Assembly (NCBI GenBank): GCA_903921605.1
Contig: CAIXQV010000241.1
Location: forward strand, 1-5,752
Reading direction: 5' to 3'
Source: an uncultured Planctomycetaceae bacterium
GTDB taxonomy: Bacteria; Planctomycetota; Planctomycetia; Planctomycetales; Planctomycetaceae
Length of the DNA stretch: 5,752 nt
The notes beneath the pieces were generated by a model. The model had not been told where the DNA came from and made no database searches. It saw only the letters and a program-made list of their open reading frames with translations. The translations under genes and the position numbers were made by a program. Positions 5,345-5,752 of the stretch are shown piece after piece (the first letter of the stretch is position 1; each line of letters opens with the position of its first letter).

Positions 5345-5659
5345 ATGCGCAACGCTGAATTGACTGACGCCTTGATTCCTTTGAATCAGGCCATCCGGGA
5401 AGAAGTCCCCGGCGAAAAAAATCCATCCACCGCACATCGCTGGATCACGCGAGGTTTGGCTGGACTGAATGGCGAACGAATCCGTCTCCAAGTCTGGTAC
5501 GCTGGTCGGCAACCATGCACGACCAGAGCCGCTGTCCGGCAGTTTTTGGACGAAGTGACCAAAGCTCGTCTCGGACGCATGGAACTTACGCAGCAACGTT
5601 GCGGCGATGTCTCCGACGCGGAACTTGCAGCCGTCGGCCTGCTCAGCAGACGACGCTGA
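5345..5659 (+). CDS. DUF1580-like small DNA-binding protein, candidate excisionase or regulator
   Basis: The protein has 104 residues from the ATG at 5345, with GAGAG five bases upstream. An in-frame TTG at 5327 is a weaker start. It matches my memory of DUF1580, short proteins first noted in Rhodopirellula baltica: LIPLNQAIREEVPG, then a recognition-type segment NPSTAHRWITRGLAG, then a wing-like RIRLQVWYAGRQPCTTRAA and a helix VRQFLDEVTKAR. The STAHRWITRG and later TTRAAVRQFL parts resemble the MerR/excisionase type of helix-turn-helix, in which a Trp follows the recognition helix. Residues 78-104 are a variable tail. Near an integrase such a protein may direct excision or regulate the element, but the role is inferred from fold and neighbourhood only. 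Confidence 0.8.
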   Translation: MRNAELTDALIPLNQAIREEVPGEKNPSTAHRWITRGLAGLNGERIRLQVWYAGRQPCTTRAAVRQFLDEVTKARLGRMELTQQRCGDVSDAELAAVGLLSRRR

Positions 5660-5701
5660 TCGCCTGATGGCTTCCGTCTCGCATCCCAGCGCGATCCAAT
5701 C

Positions 5702-5733
5702 AAAAACGCCTGCCGCTACGAACGGTCAGGCGT
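5702..5733 (-). terminator. Rho-independent terminator facing left
   Basis: Arms ACGCCTG (5706-5712) and CAGGCGT (5727-5733) pair perfectly, and an inner CCG/CGG continues the stem past a bulged T. A run of five A (5702-5706) becomes TTTTT on the reverse strand, so it terminates a leftward gene whose coding sequence lies beyond 5752. On the forward strand the T-tract is poor, but the hairpin may still help to end the DUF1580-like transcript. Confidence 0.72.
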
Positions 5734-5752
5734 CTGAATTCTTTCCCCAAAC

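Noticed and set aside
4829..5596. Reverse-strand frame of 255 codons
   Set aside because: It is antisense to most of two better-supported forward genes and reads through the intergenic C-rich repeat. It is Phe/Cys/Ser-rich as expected of a shadow.

Overview
The window looks like chromosomal DNA of a planctomycete, of the Rhodopirellula/Gimesia/Fuerstiella type, carrying one end of an integrated or formerly integrated element. This rests on recognition, not on a search. The tyrosine recombinase has the N-terminal look and active-site layout of integrases common in that phylum. The last gene resembles DUF1580, a family described from Rhodopirellula baltica. The first gene encodes a signal peptide plus beta-propeller protein of a kind frequent in these genomes.

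Left part (1-2550), probably host DNA. A large reverse-strand gene for an exported protein with a helical N-terminal part and a beta-propeller runs off the left edge (1-1109). Upstream of it is a 370-base gap, then a reverse-strand chain of small overlapping reading frames. These are a broken frame (1838-2035), a 26-codon frame (1761-1841) and a two-helix membrane protein (1483-1764). They are linked by ATGA and TTGA stop/start overlaps. A repeat-rich non-coding stretch with a 15-base tandem repeat follows (about 2036-2420).

Middle part (2421-2782). This is the most unusual stretch. It contains the 5' half of a tRNA-Leu that ends inside the anticodon loop. Perfect inverted repeats surround it, and two related CCCCCACTT/AAGTGGG sites lie on its left and right. 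A tyrosine-recombinase gene follows directly (2783-3898) and ends at a strong terminator (3928-3981). I read this as the attachment region and integrase of a mobile element.

Right part (3982-5752), probably element cargo or control genes. After a gene-poor gap comes an unrecognised 275-residue protein (4376-5203). Then there is a C-rich segment whose complement fits a G-quadruplex pattern (5210-5241), and a 104-residue DUF1580-like protein with a putative helix-turn-helix (5345-5659), a candidate excisionase or regulator. A terminator facing left (5702-5733) implies a reverse-strand gene beyond the window. Neither the other end of the element nor the 3' half of the tRNA is in the window.
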